A stretch of 64,000 nucleotides of DNA. It comes from Halalkalibacter suaedae. Its GTDB lineage: Bacteria > Bacillota > Bacilli > Bacillales > Bacillaceae_D. The translations under genes were made by a program, and so were the position numbers. The notes under the pieces were generated by a model that searched no databases, was not told the DNA's origin, and was given only the letters and a program-made list of their open reading frames with translations. Positions 43,501 through 51,941 of this stretch are shown here, in pieces. The stretch covers positions 1 to 64,000 of the forward strand of contig NZ_JAGKSQ010000011.1 in assembly GCF_017939705.1 (NCBI RefSeq). The letters run 5' to 3'. Numbering within the stretch: the first letter of the stretch is position 1; each line of letters starts with the position of its first letter.

Positions 43501-43701
43501 ATGAAAAAATTCACTGTCCGTCCCGACAAGAATGCAGATTCATGGTTCTTAAAGCTAGAAGATGTCGCTCCACAAGAGAACTTTGATCAAATGGATGATG
43601 CAACTGAAGCAGGAAAAAAGCTAGCTTCAGAAAATAGTCCTAGCCAACTGACCATTTATAACCAACATAACGAAGTCGTCGAAGAGATCAATTTCAACTA
43701 A
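43501..43701 (+). CDS. DUF2188 small protein
   Basis: 66 residues. The pattern KFTVRPDKNADSWFLKLED... AGKKLASENSPSQLTIYNQ fits the DUF2188 family of small stress-related proteins (two beta strands, a helix, two strands). No activity is known. AAAAGGAG precedes the ATG. A sigma-B-like promoter lies upstream, which agrees with general-stress control. It is monocistronic with its own terminator. Confidence 0.82.
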   Translation: MKKFTVRPDKNADSWFLKLEDVAPQENFDQMDDATEAGKKLASENSPSQLTIYNQHNEVVEEINFN

Positions 43702-43710
43702 AAATTTATT

Positions 43711-43747
43711 AAAATCCTATGCTTATTAGTAAGCATAGGATTTTTTG
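43711..43747 (+). terminator. Terminator of the DUF2188 gene
   Basis: AATCCTATGCTTA/TAAGCATAGGATT hairpin followed by TTTT. Confidence 0.88.
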
Positions 43748-43885
43748 GTTAACTCAATTAATAGATTCCACTACTTCAGCTATACTATTTAAATTAATTC
43801 CTAAGCTTTAAGCGTTTACATTTATGTAGTTATTGATACACTGAAGAAAGAGCATTATTTTATTTACATAGTGAGGAGATTTGAT

Positions 43886-44866
43886 ATGGATAAGAAAACA
43901 AAACCGAATGAACCGATCGTGACGCATTTATTTACAGCTGACCCGTCTGCCCATGTGTTTGAAGGAAAAATTTATATTTACCCTTCACATGACCTTGATC
44001 ATGATGGTCCAACTAATGACAATGGTGACCAATATGCGATGGAGGATTATCATGTCCTTTCGATGGATAACTTCGATTCCCCTTGTGTAGACCATGGTGA
44101 AGCCTTGCATGTAAGGGATATTCCATGGGCAAAACAGCAGCTTTGGGCCCCAGATGCTGCTTTTAAAAATAATAAGTATTACCTATTCTTCCCTGCTAGA
44201 GATAAGGACGATATTTTCCGCCTAGGTGTTGCTACTAGTTCAGCTCCAGAGGGTCCTTTCACACCACAAGAGAATTATATACCTGGAAGCTATAGTATTG
44301 ATCCTGCAGTATTTGTAGATGAAGATGATAGAGCTTATATCTACTTCGGTGGTCTATGGGGTGGACAATTAGAGAAATGGCAAACAGGGGAATTCCTATC
44401 AGATGCAGAAGGACCAGAATTGACTGAACCTGCCTTAGGGCCGAGAATTGCTGAGTTAAGCGAAGATATGCTAACATTCAAAGAATCCCCTACCGAAATC
44501 TCTATTATTGATGAGGATGGTAACCCTATACTAGCAGGTGATGAAGAACGTCGTTTCTTTGAAGGTGCTTGGGTTCACAAATATAATGATTATTATTACC
44601 TTTCATACTCAACTGGTACCACTCATAAAATCGCCTACGCGATAAGCAAAGCTCCACAGGGACCTTTTACTTATAAAGGAACCATTTTAAATCCTGTGAT
44701 TGGTTGGACGACACACCATTCTATCGTACAATTTGAGGATAAGTGGTATTTATTCTATCATGATTGTTCGTTATCAGACGGTGTCGATCACAAACGTTCA
44801 GTTAAATACACAGAAATTACGTATAATGCGGATGGAACGATTCAAACGATCGACCCTTATAAGTAG
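43886..44866 (+). CDS. Glycoside hydrolase family 43 enzyme
   Basis: 326 residues, a single five-bladed GH43 domain without signal peptide, so cytoplasmic. The three catalytic acids are recognisable: Asp in TADPSAHVFEGKIYIYPSHD (general base, near residue 20), Asp in SIDPAVFVDEDDRAYIY (pKa modulator, ~130) and Glu in FFEGAWVHKYNDYYYLSYS (acid, ~220). GH43 enzymes release arabinose or xylose from oligosaccharides. The ATG at 43886 follows GAGGAG. Together with the XylF-like binding protein 2.4 kb away it hints at use of plant pentose polymers, though no transporter is present here. Confidence 0.9.
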   Translation: MDKKTKPNEPIVTHLFTADPSAHVFEGKIYIYPSHDLDHDGPTNDNGDQYAMEDYHVLSMDNFDSPCVDHGEALHVRDIPWAKQQLWAPDAAFKNNKYYLFFPARDKDDIFRLGVATSSAPEGPFTPQENYIPGSYSIDPAVFVDEDDRAYIYFGGLWGGQLEKWQTGEFLSDAEGPELTEPALGPRIAELSEDMLTFKESPTEISIIDEDGNPILAGDEERRFFEGAWVHKYNDYYYLSYSTGTTHKIAYAISKAPQGPFTYKGTILNPVIGWTTHHSIVQFEDKWYLFYHDCSLSDGVDHKRSVKYTEITYNADGTIQTIDPYK

Positions 44867-44876
44867 AATTATTATT

Positions 44877-44919
44877 GTACAAAAAAGACTCAGGATCGTA
44901 CTCCTGAGTCTTTTTGTAC
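44877..44919. terminator. Bidirectional terminator
   Basis: GTACAAAAAGACTCAGGA / TCCTGAGTCTTTTTGTAC, a near-perfect hairpin between the convergent GH43 and FusB-like genes. Confidence 0.9.
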
Positions 44920-44929
44920 GAGATACAAC

Positions 44930-45592
44930 TTATTTTTTCAGTATTTCAATGAAATCATATAACTTATCTAAAGTGGTGATATTTTGATTACACTTCACAG
45001 AATCCTTACAGATATAATTCCCTCTATTTGTGTAAGTGTCTACACCACTCTTGACACTCGTCATAAATAATCCAACATCTTCATGTCTATTACAAATTGC
45101 ACAAATTCCTTTTACATTACCTCTAAACGTCCCCTGAAAACCGATTAATTTTCCATTTAATTCAATAATCAAATATTTCCTCTCCGAACGAATATCGTAC
45201 CAGCTTATATAGGAAAAATCTCTGAAATCCATTTCATCAAAGGATGGAATTTTTAATTTTTTTGCTTTTGGAAATAACTTTGTAACGGTTTTCTCAGTTG
45301 TTTTTGTAAAGGGTCTAACGAGTGATTTAAGATGTTTCACCAACTGTTCAGCTTGTATCTCGTCTTTTAATTCAATAACCTCATTCATTAATAGTAGTTG
45401 CTTCTCATTCAAAGTGAGAAATAGATTATTGATGTTTTCAAATGAACTCGCTTTAAGGGCATTTAGAACATCGGGGTCCCTACTTGTAACATGAGCTTGA
45501 ACAAGTTTTTTAATCTCATATCTAATAAAGTTGTATTGGTCACTCCTGATAAAAGGCTCCATCTTCAATCCTGTAATTTCATTATTTTTCAT
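44930..45592 (-). CDS. FusB-family elongation factor G-binding protein
   Basis: 220 residues. The N-terminal ~110 residues are helical (SDQYNFIRYEIKKLVQAH), as in FusB/FusC. The C-terminal domain has SYISWYDIRSERKYLI and a four-Cys zinc site, GICAICNRHED and YICKDSVKCNQ. FusB proteins bind EF-G and free it from stalled, fusidic-acid-locked ribosomes. Chromosomal relatives in Bacillus and Listeria have the same activity. The ATG follows AAGGAG with nine bases between. A leader peptide and long hairpin precede it, and control by ribosome stalling is likely, as reported for plasmid fusB. It probably lowers susceptibility to fusidic acid or rescues EF-G in other stresses. Confidence 0.87.
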   Translation of the reverse strand: MKNNEITGLKMEPFIRSDQYNFIRYEIKKLVQAHVTSRDPDVLNALKASSFENINNLFLTLNEKQLLLMNEVIELKDEIQAEQLVKHLKSLVRPFTKTTEKTVTKLFPKAKKLKIPSFDEMDFRDFSYISWYDIRSERKYLIIELNGKLIGFQGTFRGNVKGICAICNRHEDVGLFMTSVKSGVDTYTNRGNYICKDSVKCNQNITTLDKLYDFIEILKK

Positions 45593-45638
45593 TTATTTCA
45601 GCTCCTTATTTTCAGTAAATAATTCAAATTCAATAAGG

Positions 45639-45730
45639 GCAGAGCCGAGACAGGACAAGAGGAACATATTTGGCGATATTAAAAAAGTCTACCTCATCCA
45701 AAGTATCGCCTTCCTACATCTAGGCTCTGC
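45639..45730 (-). promoter_or_regulatory. Candidate translational attenuator hairpin before the FusB-like gene
   Basis: Outer arms GCAGAGCC (45730-45723) and GGCTCTGC (45646-45639) pair perfectly. Pairing continues inside through AGAT/GTCT and AGGA/TCCT, and an inner GGCGATA/TATCGCC stem caps the structure. No T run follows, so it is not an intrinsic terminator. A GTTCCT within the 3' part can pair with AGGAGC of the gene's ribosome site. Confidence 0.65.
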
Positions 45731-45775
45731 ATGAGACGTTACAGATGCTGACAAATAAGGATGCTTATATGCCAT
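45689..45775 (-). CDS. 28-residue leader peptide of the FusB-like gene
   Basis: ATG at 45775 lies seven bases after AGGGGGTG. The product begins MAYKHPYLSASVTSH and ends ILWMR before a TAG. The reading frame runs through the 5' arm of the attenuator hairpin, so a ribosome moving or stalled on it would open the structure. A 13-residue frame starting eight bases earlier is possible but worse spaced. No similarity to known leader peptides is claimed. Confidence 0.6.
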   Translation of the reverse strand: MAYKHPYLSASVTSHAEPRCRKAILWMR

Positions 45776-45966
45776 TTCATATCACCCCCTTAAAGATAGA
45801 TAATTATATTATATAATAGCCAATACCTTTGAGTTAATCACCTTTCAACCCTTTCTCATTGTAGGTGGAATTTCATTACTATCCTTCTTCATAACACAGA
45901 GACTTACAATAAAATATTTTACATTATTTTCAAATAAAATGCTGAATTCTAGCGAAAAAAAAGATA

Positions 45967-46208
45967 GAGGCTGGGACATAACTAAAGCGCTAACTAAAAT
46001 ACCGAATAATGCAATCACGTAGCGGATGAAATATACGGAGACTCCTGCGGGACCTAAAAGAGGCCACTGAAAAAGGTATAATTTCCACCTTTTTTAGTGG
46101 CCTTACCGGCTTCACGCGGAAAGCGAAGTATATTTAAGGAGCGGTTTACGTCCGCCAACCACCATTGCTCGGATTTTCTATTAGTTAAGTCAATTTTGTC
46201 CTAGCCTC
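45967..46208 (+). repeat. Large intergenic repeat, copy 3 (centre replaced by a mini-palindrome)
   Basis: Starts GAGGCTGGGACATAAC and ends TTTTGTCCTAGCCTC. The outer blocks agree with the other copies, but the middle GGGTGAGACC...GAGGAGGCTC part is missing and the palindrome at 46060-46104 stands there. Confidence 0.88.
46060..46104. repeat. Mini-palindrome family, copy 3
   Basis: GAGGCCACTGAAAAAGGT...ACCTTTTTTAGTGGCCT, inside the large repeat. No target-site duplication is visible here, and about 40 bases of the host repeat are lost. Confidence 0.8.
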
Positions 46209-46222
46209 TATCCCTATCCTCT

Positions 46223-47641
46223 TTAAAGAATAAATGTCACAATTGTATATAAGACAGTTGTGATACCGGCAGCGATCAGTGCTGGTTTTAATTTATATTT
46301 AGCGTATTCTATGACCGAAAGGCCTAGTATTTTTGCAATTGTATTTGTATCATCACTTAATGGAGATGCAAAAGCACCAAATGACCCACTTGCAAACACC
46401 GCCCCAATAACTAGAGGTAAGGACACATCACCCGTAGTAGCAAGTGCTACCCCGAGTGGCATTAAAATCCCCCATGTTCCCCATGCAGATCCAATAAAAT
46501 AAGATACAGCAGCTCCGAATAAAAAGATAAGTGGTGCTATAAACATTTGCGGGATCCAGCCGGTATGTGCTGTCACAAATCCCGAAAAACCTAAATCATC
46601 TGTGATTGATGATAATCCCCAAACGATTGATAATAATAAAATAACTGACATTAGGTCATTTCCACCTTGTATGAAGCTATCAATTAAGTTTACAAGCTTA
46701 AACCGTTGTATCAAGTAGAAGAATATTGATACTAGTGTTGTAATCAGAAGGGCAATGACCATTGCATCAAGTACATTTGCTCGAATAAATGCCTCAAACG
46801 GCCCAACCCCCTTTTCATAGCCATCCCACCATGTCAAAAACAATGTCAAACCAATTACCAGAATAAGGGGGACAAGAAGATTCAGAGGTTTAATAGGTAA
46901 ATCCTTTGCAACAACAGGATGGCAATCATGCCAATCCTCCTCTTCATCTTCAACTTCCTGCTCATCAATTTGCATCGGTGCATCGGACTTTGTTTTTGCA
47001 TGATGAAAAAAGCTTAAGTAAATCCCTAAAACAATCGTGACAATTGCAAAGAAATTAAATGGTATGCTTTGAATAAAGAGTGAATAAGGATCTATTTCGA
47101 TTCCTTCGTTTTCAGTTGCGATTTGGATAATCGAGACCATATAACCAACAAAAGCGGTTGCAACTGGAATTAAGACAATGACAGGAGTCGCAGTTGTCTC
47201 AATAATGAAACCGAGCTCCTCTGTCGTCATTTTGACTTTTTTTAGTAGCGCTCTCATAATTGGAGCAATAGTTACGAAACGAAACGTAGGTGCACTGAAT
47301 GTCCCAATAGTTGAAACATATGTAAGGAGCAGAGCTTGCTTTCTGGTCTGAATTCGCTCAGCTGCCTTTTCTACAAAACCTCTAATTCCTCCTGTCATCT
47401 TAATCATGCCAACCAGTCCTGAAAAGGCATATAAGAACACAATAATCTTAATATTATTTTCATCAATCAGGGCTTGAACTACATAGACAAACATTGTTTG
47501 TATTCCACCAAGGACAGTAGGGTCAATAAGATATGAACCCACTAATAATCCAAGAAATAGAGCAGGAAGCACCTGTTTTGTATAAATAGCAACTGGTATG
47601 ACAACTAAAAATGGGATAATCGATAGCCAGCTTGATTCCAT
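46223..47641 (-). CDS. NhaC-family Na+/H+ antiporter
   Basis: 472 residues with about 11-12 membrane segments. Typical NhaC features are FLYAFSGLVGMIKMTGG, the conserved GTFSAPTFRFVTIAPIMRALL region and SYFIGSAWGTWGILMPLGVAL. A charged loop with DEQEVEDEEEDWHDCH lies mid-protein on the cytoplasmic side. NhaC proteins expel Na+ at alkaline pH, and some paralogues exchange organic acids. AGAGGTAGG precedes the ATG. It is a single gene. Confidence 0.88.
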   Translation of the reverse strand: MESSWLSIIPFLVVIPVAIYTKQVLPALFLGLLVGSYLIDPTVLGGIQTMFVYVVQALIDENNIKIIVFLYAFSGLVGMIKMTGGIRGFVEKAAERIQTRKQALLLTYVSTIGTFSAPTFRFVTIAPIMRALLKKVKMTTEELGFIIETTATPVIVLIPVATAFVGYMVSIIQIATENEGIEIDPYSLFIQSIPFNFFAIVTIVLGIYLSFFHHAKTKSDAPMQIDEQEVEDEEEDWHDCHPVVAKDLPIKPLNLLVPLILVIGLTLFLTWWDGYEKGVGPFEAFIRANVLDAMVIALLITTLVSIFFYLIQRFKLVNLIDSFIQGGNDLMSVILLLSIVWGLSSITDDLGFSGFVTAHTGWIPQMFIAPLIFLFGAAVSYFIGSAWGTWGILMPLGVALATTGDVSLPLVIGAVFASGSFGAFASPLSDDTNTIAKILGLSVIEYAKYKLKPALIAAGITTVLYTIVTFIL

Positions 47642-47728
47642 AGTATCACCTACCTCTTTTCACATCGTCTTTTTATGTTGTGAATAAGCAAGAAGATTAT
47701 ACTTGTAATAGCCTAGACATAAAAAAAT

Positions 47729-47758
47729 AAGATGGGGATCATATCTCTCCGCCATCTT
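47729..47758 (-). terminator. Terminator of the alpha/beta SASP gene
   Basis: AAGATGG/CCATCTT hairpin with a T7 tail read leftwards. Confidence 0.7.
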
Positions 47759-47766
47759 GTTTCTCG

Positions 47767-48033
47767 TTAATCTTTACTCGCTAAATTATTTTTAGCCATT
47801 TTGATCATCTCTTGCACCATTGATCCACCAATCTGACCTCCAACCTGACCAGCTTGCTTTGATGTCAATTCGCCATTATCTCCTTTAGTAAGCGGAACAG
47901 CTAGATCCTTTGCTACCTCGTATTTTAATTCAGACTCACTCTTCGTATGATAGCCTCTTTTGCTCATAACTTGCTCTTTGAATTGAGTTAAGCCTTTTCT
48001 TGCTTCTGGGATTAATAGCTTATTTTTTGTCAT
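47767..48033 (-). CDS. Alpha/beta-type small acid-soluble spore protein
   Basis: 88 residues. KYEVAKDLAVPL corresponds to the GPR protease site region, and GELTSKQAGQVGGQIGGSMVQEMIKMA is the DNA-contacting second half typical of alpha/beta SASPs. These proteins coat spore DNA, force an A-like form and protect it from UV. A slightly longer N-terminus (LIPEARKGLTQFKEQVMSKRG) is like that of minor SASPs. GGAGTG precedes the ATG. Expression in the forespore is expected from the family. Confidence 0.92.
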   Translation of the reverse strand: MTKNKLLIPEARKGLTQFKEQVMSKRGYHTKSESELKYEVAKDLAVPLTKGDNGELTSKQAGQVGGQIGGSMVQEMIKMAKNNLASKD

Positions 48034-48099
48034 ATCAACATCACTCCTTTACCTTTTTAGTGTCTCCTCTTAACCTGATTGATATGTCGACGATTACAA

Positions 48100-48138
48100 C
48101 AAAAAGAGGCAGGAAGCTCCACGCTTCATACCTCTTTG
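48100..48138 (-). terminator. Terminator of adhP
   Basis: AAAGAGG...GAAGC/GCTTC...CCTCTTTTT hairpin read leftwards after the adhP stop. Confidence 0.75.
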
Positions 48139-48147
48139 ATCGTTCAG

Positions 48148-49164
48148 TTAATTATCTAAAGTCAACACAACACGTCCTTTTATTTCACCCTTGACCATTC
48201 TGTCAAACACTTCATTTATCTTATCAAGTGGCTGTGTTTCAATAATTGTTTTAACTTTTCCTTCTGCTGCAAATTGAAGAGCTTCTTGCAAATCTTTCCT
48301 CGTTCCTACGATCGAACCAACAACCTTAATTCCACCAAGGACAGTATCAAAAATCGGAATAGGCATCTCCTCTGGAGGTAAACCTACTAGCACACAAGTT
48401 CCCCCTCTTCTTACAGAATGGAATGCAGACTGAAATGCTGGTTTTGAAACAGCTGTAACTACCGTCCCGTGAACGCCTCCTACTTTTTCTTTAATAAATG
48501 CAGCTGGATCTTCTAACGCTGGATTTACGAATAAGTCTGCACCCAGTTCTTTAGCTAATTTGAGTTTTTCTTCTCCTAAGTCTACTGCGATTACATGTAA
48601 TCCCATCGCTTTTGCATATTGAACAGCAACATGACCTAGCCCTCCGACACCATAAATCGCTACCCATTCTCCAGGTTTTGCATTTGTCACCTTCAACGCC
48701 TTATACGTTGTAACCCCTGCACAAAAAATCGGAGCAGCTTCCTCAAAGCTTAAATTATCTGGTACTTTCACTACATAAGCCGCATCTGCCTTACAATATT
48801 CAGCATATCCTCCGTCAACGGAATATCCTGAATTCTGTTGACTTTCACAAAGAGTTTCTTGACCCGTTAAGCAATATTCACAATGACCACAAGCAGAATA
48901 TAACCAAGGAACACCGACTCTATCACCAATTTGTAAATGTGACACCCCTTGACCTACCTCTACAATAACTCCTACTCCCTCATGCCCTGGAATTAGAGGA
49001 AGCTTAGGTTTCACTGGCCAGTCACCGTGTGCAGCATGTAAATCAGTATGACAAACCCCACAAGCTTTAATATGTACTAATACCTCTCCCAGCTGTAAAA
49101 CTGGTCTTTCAACATCCTTCACTTCAAGTTGCTTTTTAAATTCGTTCACAACAGCTGCTTTCAT
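48148..49164 (-). CDS. adhP: Zinc-dependent alcohol dehydrogenase AdhP type
   Basis: 338 residues, a medium-chain dehydrogenase. The catalytic zinc ligands sit in [16 protein letters not shown] and PGHEGVG, the structural zinc is held by four Cys in [15 protein letters not shown], and the NAD site is [14 protein letters not shown] near residue 170. It interconverts short primary alcohols and aldehydes and is close to Geobacillus AdhT. The ATG at 49164 with AAAAGGAG upstream is chosen over a GTG nine bases earlier. It is monocistronic. Confidence 0.93.
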   Translation of the reverse strand: MKAAVVNEFKKQLEVKDVERPVLQLGEVLVHIKACGVCHTDLHAAHGDWPVKPKLPLIPGHEGVGVIVEVGQGVSHLQIGDRVGVPWLYSACGHCEYCLTGQETLCESQQNSGYSVDGGYAEYCKADAAYVVKVPDNLSFEEAAPIFCAGVTTYKALKVTNAKPGEWVAIYGVGGLGHVAVQYAKAMGLHVIAVDLGEEKLKLAKELGADLFVNPALEDPAAFIKEKVGGVHGTVVTAVSKPAFQSAFHSVRRGGTCVLVGLPPEEMPIPIFDTVLGGIKVVGSIVGTRKDLQEALQFAAEGKVKTIIETQPLDKINEVFDRMVKGEIKGRVVLTLDN

Positions 49165-49261
49165 AATTATCACTCCTTTTCATTTAAATGCTCTGTACAT
49201 CTGAATAAATAATACAAAGCTTTCCTTTTTGGATCAGTGACTTTAATCACAACCGCTAGAA

Positions 49262-49291
49262 AACTTCCTTTTTACACATAAACAGGAAGTT
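49262..49291 (-). terminator. Terminator of the SMR gene
   Basis: AACTTCCT/AGGAAGTT hairpin followed by TTTTC read leftwards. Confidence 0.65.
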
Positions 49292-49374
49292 TCAAATAAG
49301 TTGAGTCCAACATGTTATCTTCTGTGTCATTAGTTCATAACTTAAAATGTTGAAATTCGACTGTCCAAAGTCCT

Positions 49375-49698
49375 TTACTCCGTTGGTGCAACGAGCTTCA
49401 ACCCAATAACTCCAACAATAATACATAACACAAAAACTGCCTTCAGCAACGAAAAGGATTCATGAAAATACAAGATACCAATAATAACAATAACTACTGT
49501 TCCAAGCCCAGACCAAATTGCATACGCTATACTTAATTCAATCTTCGTCACAACAAAACTAAAAATAGTAAAACAAGCACCGTAAAAAACAAATAACAAG
49601 ACACTTGGAAGCCATTTCGTAAGACCCTCTGATAATTTCATGCTAATCGTACCTGCGACTTCAAGAATAATGGTTAGAAGTAATAATACCCAAGCCAT
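49375..49698 (-). CDS. Small multidrug resistance (SMR) transporter
   Basis: 107 residues with four membrane helices. The essential Glu is in helix 1 (LTIILEVAGTISMKLSEGLT, Glu13). Other SMR marks are AYAIWSGLGTV in helix 3 and the C-terminal GLKL. Dimeric SMR pumps exchange quaternary ammonium compounds, or guanidinium in the Gdx branch, for protons. No guanidine riboswitch is visible upstream and only one subunit is present, so the drug-type (Qac) branch is more likely. GAGGTG precedes the ATG. Confidence 0.9.
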   Translation of the reverse strand: MAWVLLLLTIILEVAGTISMKLSEGLTKWLPSVLLFVFYGACFTIFSFVVTKIELSIAYAIWSGLGTVVIVIIGILYFHESFSLLKAVFVLCIIVGVIGLKLVAPTE

Positions 49699-49711
49699 GT
49701 GTTCACCTCAT

Positions 49712-49746
49712 TAAAAAACTGACTCCTGTTAACTGAGTCAGCTTTT
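49712..49746 (-). terminator. Terminator of the ABC/phosphatase operon
   Basis: GCTGACTC/GAGTCAGT hairpin with six T read leftwards, right after the HAD gene. Confidence 0.82.
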
Positions 49747-49755
49747 CGTTTCTAT

Positions 49756-50484
49756 TTAACTCCATACAAAATGATCTTCGTCATTAATTAAGAATTTAAC
49801 CGATGGGATGATATAATCAGCATCAATTAAATCATCAATCTGACTCGCACCCGATTTTACACCAATCGATAGACCACATTTTGAATTTTTAGCAAACGCT
49901 ATGTCGATAGCAGTATCTCCCACCATGACAATCTGATCCGGCTCTAAATTCACGCTTTGACAAAAGGCCTTCATCATACTAGGGTCAGGTTTCTTTTTAT
50001 ACTGGTCTGACGTACCTACAAAATCAAATAATTGATCAATACCCAAAAGTTTAAACGTTAGGTTCGTTGTCTCAATATCATCAGCTGTCGCAACACCGAT
50101 TTTTAAGCCCTTACGTTTTAGTTTCTGCAGCAATGTCCTCAGATCAGTTACTGGTTTAACCGCATCTAAATTTTGCTTTGTTAATAATAGAATACGTTCC
50201 TCAACCCATAGATGGAATGGTTCAGGAATAGATTGTCTTTCCTTAATAAGAATTGGATAAAAAGCCGTTGCAATGTCTTTTGTCGTTCCTGAAGCCAAAA
50301 TACTGGTGGGTTGCACTTCGCCATTTAACAGTCCAATACTTTCCAATAGTGCCTCTCTTATTCTACTAGCATTTCCACTAGGAACGAGCTCGGTAACTAA
50401 ACCAAAAGCAATTCGTCTCCACAGTTCTAGAAATTCAATAAGAGTGCCATCCTTGTCAAAAAGAACCCCCTTAATCTCAGTCAT
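49756..50484 (-). CDS. HAD-superfamily phosphatase
   Basis: 242 residues. Motif I FDKDGTL gives the nucleophile Asp (residue 9). The cap is helical (C1 type), motif II is VATADD, the Lys motif is KKKPDPSMM and motif IV is VGDTAIDI. This is the phosphoglycolate phosphatase-like group. It overlaps the PHP-domain gene by eight bases and closes the operon with an Ugp-like importer, so the substrate may be a phosphorylated product of the imported compound, for example glycerol phosphate. That is inferred from gene order. Confidence 0.87.
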   Translation of the reverse strand: MTEIKGVLFDKDGTLIEFLELWRRIAFGLVTELVPSGNASRIREALLESIGLLNGEVQPTSILASGTTKDIATAFYPILIKERQSIPEPFHLWVEERILLLTKQNLDAVKPVTDLRTLLQKLKRKGLKIGVATADDIETTNLTFKLLGIDQLFDFVGTSDQYKKKPDPSMMKAFCQSVNLEPDQIVMVGDTAIDIAFAKNSKCGLSIGVKSGASQIDDLIDADYIIPSVKFLINDEDHFVWS

Positions 50485-51937
50485 TATTAAATCCAGCCTT
50501 CTCTAATAAATCAGCCCATATATGTAATGAATGTTTTTTTGTTCCGTTGAATATTGGATTCAAAAAAGCAAGTAGTTCTCCGTTAGAAGAACGAACTTCG
50601 TAACGAATCCAACGATATCCCTCTTCCCCTTTTATTTCTTCTTTATAGATGCCCTCGAGTTCTAGATTCTCAACCTCTGTCCGTACACCATTGATGACCT
50701 TAACTAATCTGTTCCCATTAGTCGTGCATTTATAGTTAAGCTTAAAGGTTATATCACTATTCTGAGCTATACTCTCTCCCATATGAACGCTTTCTCCATT
50801 CACAAAGAATGAAGGATTAAGCACCTGTCCTCTAGACACATATACATTTCCTAATTTCACCGAATCTAAAATTGCTTGTGCAGACAGCTCATTTGCCCAT
50901 ACATAAGTAGAAGGATCACCGATCAATGAAGCTGGGCCTCCTTCGACATAGCTTTCAGTCGGTCTCATATGCGAATCAGAGCCGCCAATCCCAGGAATTG
51001 AGTAACCATCATTTAATAAAGTGTCCCAAAGAACAAGTGCTTGCTTAGTTGCATTCACATTATCAGGAAATGTTGGGTCATTCCATATTTCGATTACATC
51101 TATTTCAGAAAGAAGTGTCTCCTTAAATGCCCATTGCCACGGTCGTAATAAAGGATGATTGATTGAACGCAAAGCACCTTGAGACCCTACTTCTTTTAGA
51201 ATCCGATTCATACCTCGTTCGCTTTCCATTCCCTTGTCACTAGCCGTCGGTCTCCAATCAACCCAGCTTCTCACACCTAGTGCGTTAAAATGTCCTCTAG
51301 ATGAAGTAATTTCAACTCCAGGAATAACAAGAGTTGAATCCTTCAACCATTTTGTCGGGATGATATTATGATCTGTCGCAACGAAGAAATCTAAGCCTAT
51401 CTCTTTAGCTGAGGTCATTCCTTCTTGCGGTGAAAGCTTACCATCTGAATAAAAAGTATGCGTATGAAAATCACCTTTATACCAGCGTTGTTCTGTATTG
51501 ACAGCTTCATTGGGGTTCCAATTGTTCAACATAAATCCTGCTTCATACTGTGAGGTTGCAAATACTTGAAGCGGTTCGCTATCTAACTTCGGCAAGGAAT
51601 CCTGACCATACACAACTTCAATCAAATACGGACCCTTTTTAGGAAGAGCATTAAGTAGCTCTATACTCCAATCACCAGCTGAAATCTTTCCAGGAACGGT
51701 AGAAAAGCTTGTGGAATATAGATCTTCACTAAAACAAAATTCTATTGATCCATCCATGAGGAGCCCTTGAGCCCGGATTGTTCCTTCAGGGCTTGTAACA
51801 ATAATGAGCAGCCAAGCTTTTTCCTGAATAGATATTTTCATTTTCATTGATGCATACATTTGAGGGATATGTAGCGTTTGATTAATTAGAGATGTCTCTA
51901 GGACACCTCTAATCTCTTGCCTTTCAAGTACATTCAT
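50477..51937 (-). CDS. PHP-domain metallohydrolase (CehA/McbA-like)
   Basis: 486 residues. After a ~165-residue beta-rich N-terminal domain comes a PHP domain: GDFHTHTFYSDGKLSP, ATDHN, PGVEITSSRGHFNALG, NHPLLRP and GGSDSH provide the metal-binding His, Asp and Glu residues. PHP enzymes cleave phosphoesters; the CehA/McbA branch also includes a carbaryl hydrolase and other esterases. The ATG at 51937 follows the binding-protein stop by four bases, so translation is coupled. There is no signal peptide, so it acts on imported substrate. With the HAD phosphatase downstream it could handle glycerophosphodiesters. Confidence 0.85.
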   Translation of the reverse strand: MNVLERQEIRGVLETSLINQTLHIPQMYASMKMKISIQEKAWLLIIVTSPEGTIRAQGLLMDGSIEFCFSEDLYSTSFSTVPGKISAGDWSIELLNALPKKGPYLIEVVYGQDSLPKLDSEPLQVFATSQYEAGFMLNNWNPNEAVNTEQRWYKGDFHTHTFYSDGKLSPQEGMTSAKEIGLDFFVATDHNIIPTKWLKDSTLVIPGVEITSSRGHFNALGVRSWVDWRPTASDKGMESERGMNRILKEVGSQGALRSINHPLLRPWQWAFKETLLSEIDVIEIWNDPTFPDNVNATKQALVLWDTLLNDGYSIPGIGGSDSHMRPTESYVEGGPASLIGDPSTYVWANELSAQAILDSVKLGNVYVSRGQVLNPSFFVNGESVHMGESIAQNSDITFKLNYKCTTNGNRLVKVINGVRTEVENLELEGIYKEEIKGEEGYRWIRYEVRSSNGELLAFLNPIFNGTKKHSLHIWADLLEKAGFNND

Positions 51938-51941
51938 AACT

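Noticed and set aside
45639-45730. Reading the hairpin before the FusB-like gene as an intrinsic terminator or known riboswitch
   Set aside because: No T tract follows either arm and I could not match it to any riboswitch core I know. A leader frame through the 5' arm explains it better.
45742-45783. Alternative 13-codon leader frame (starting Met-Lys-Trp-His) before the FusB-like gene
   Set aside because: Its ATG is only about four bases from the GGGGG core, and the frame stops before the hairpin. The 28-codon frame is better spaced and reaches the structure.
49375-49698. Guanidinium exporter under a guanidine riboswitch
   Set aside because: No ykkC-type aptamer is visible upstream; only the terminator of the preceding operon lies there.
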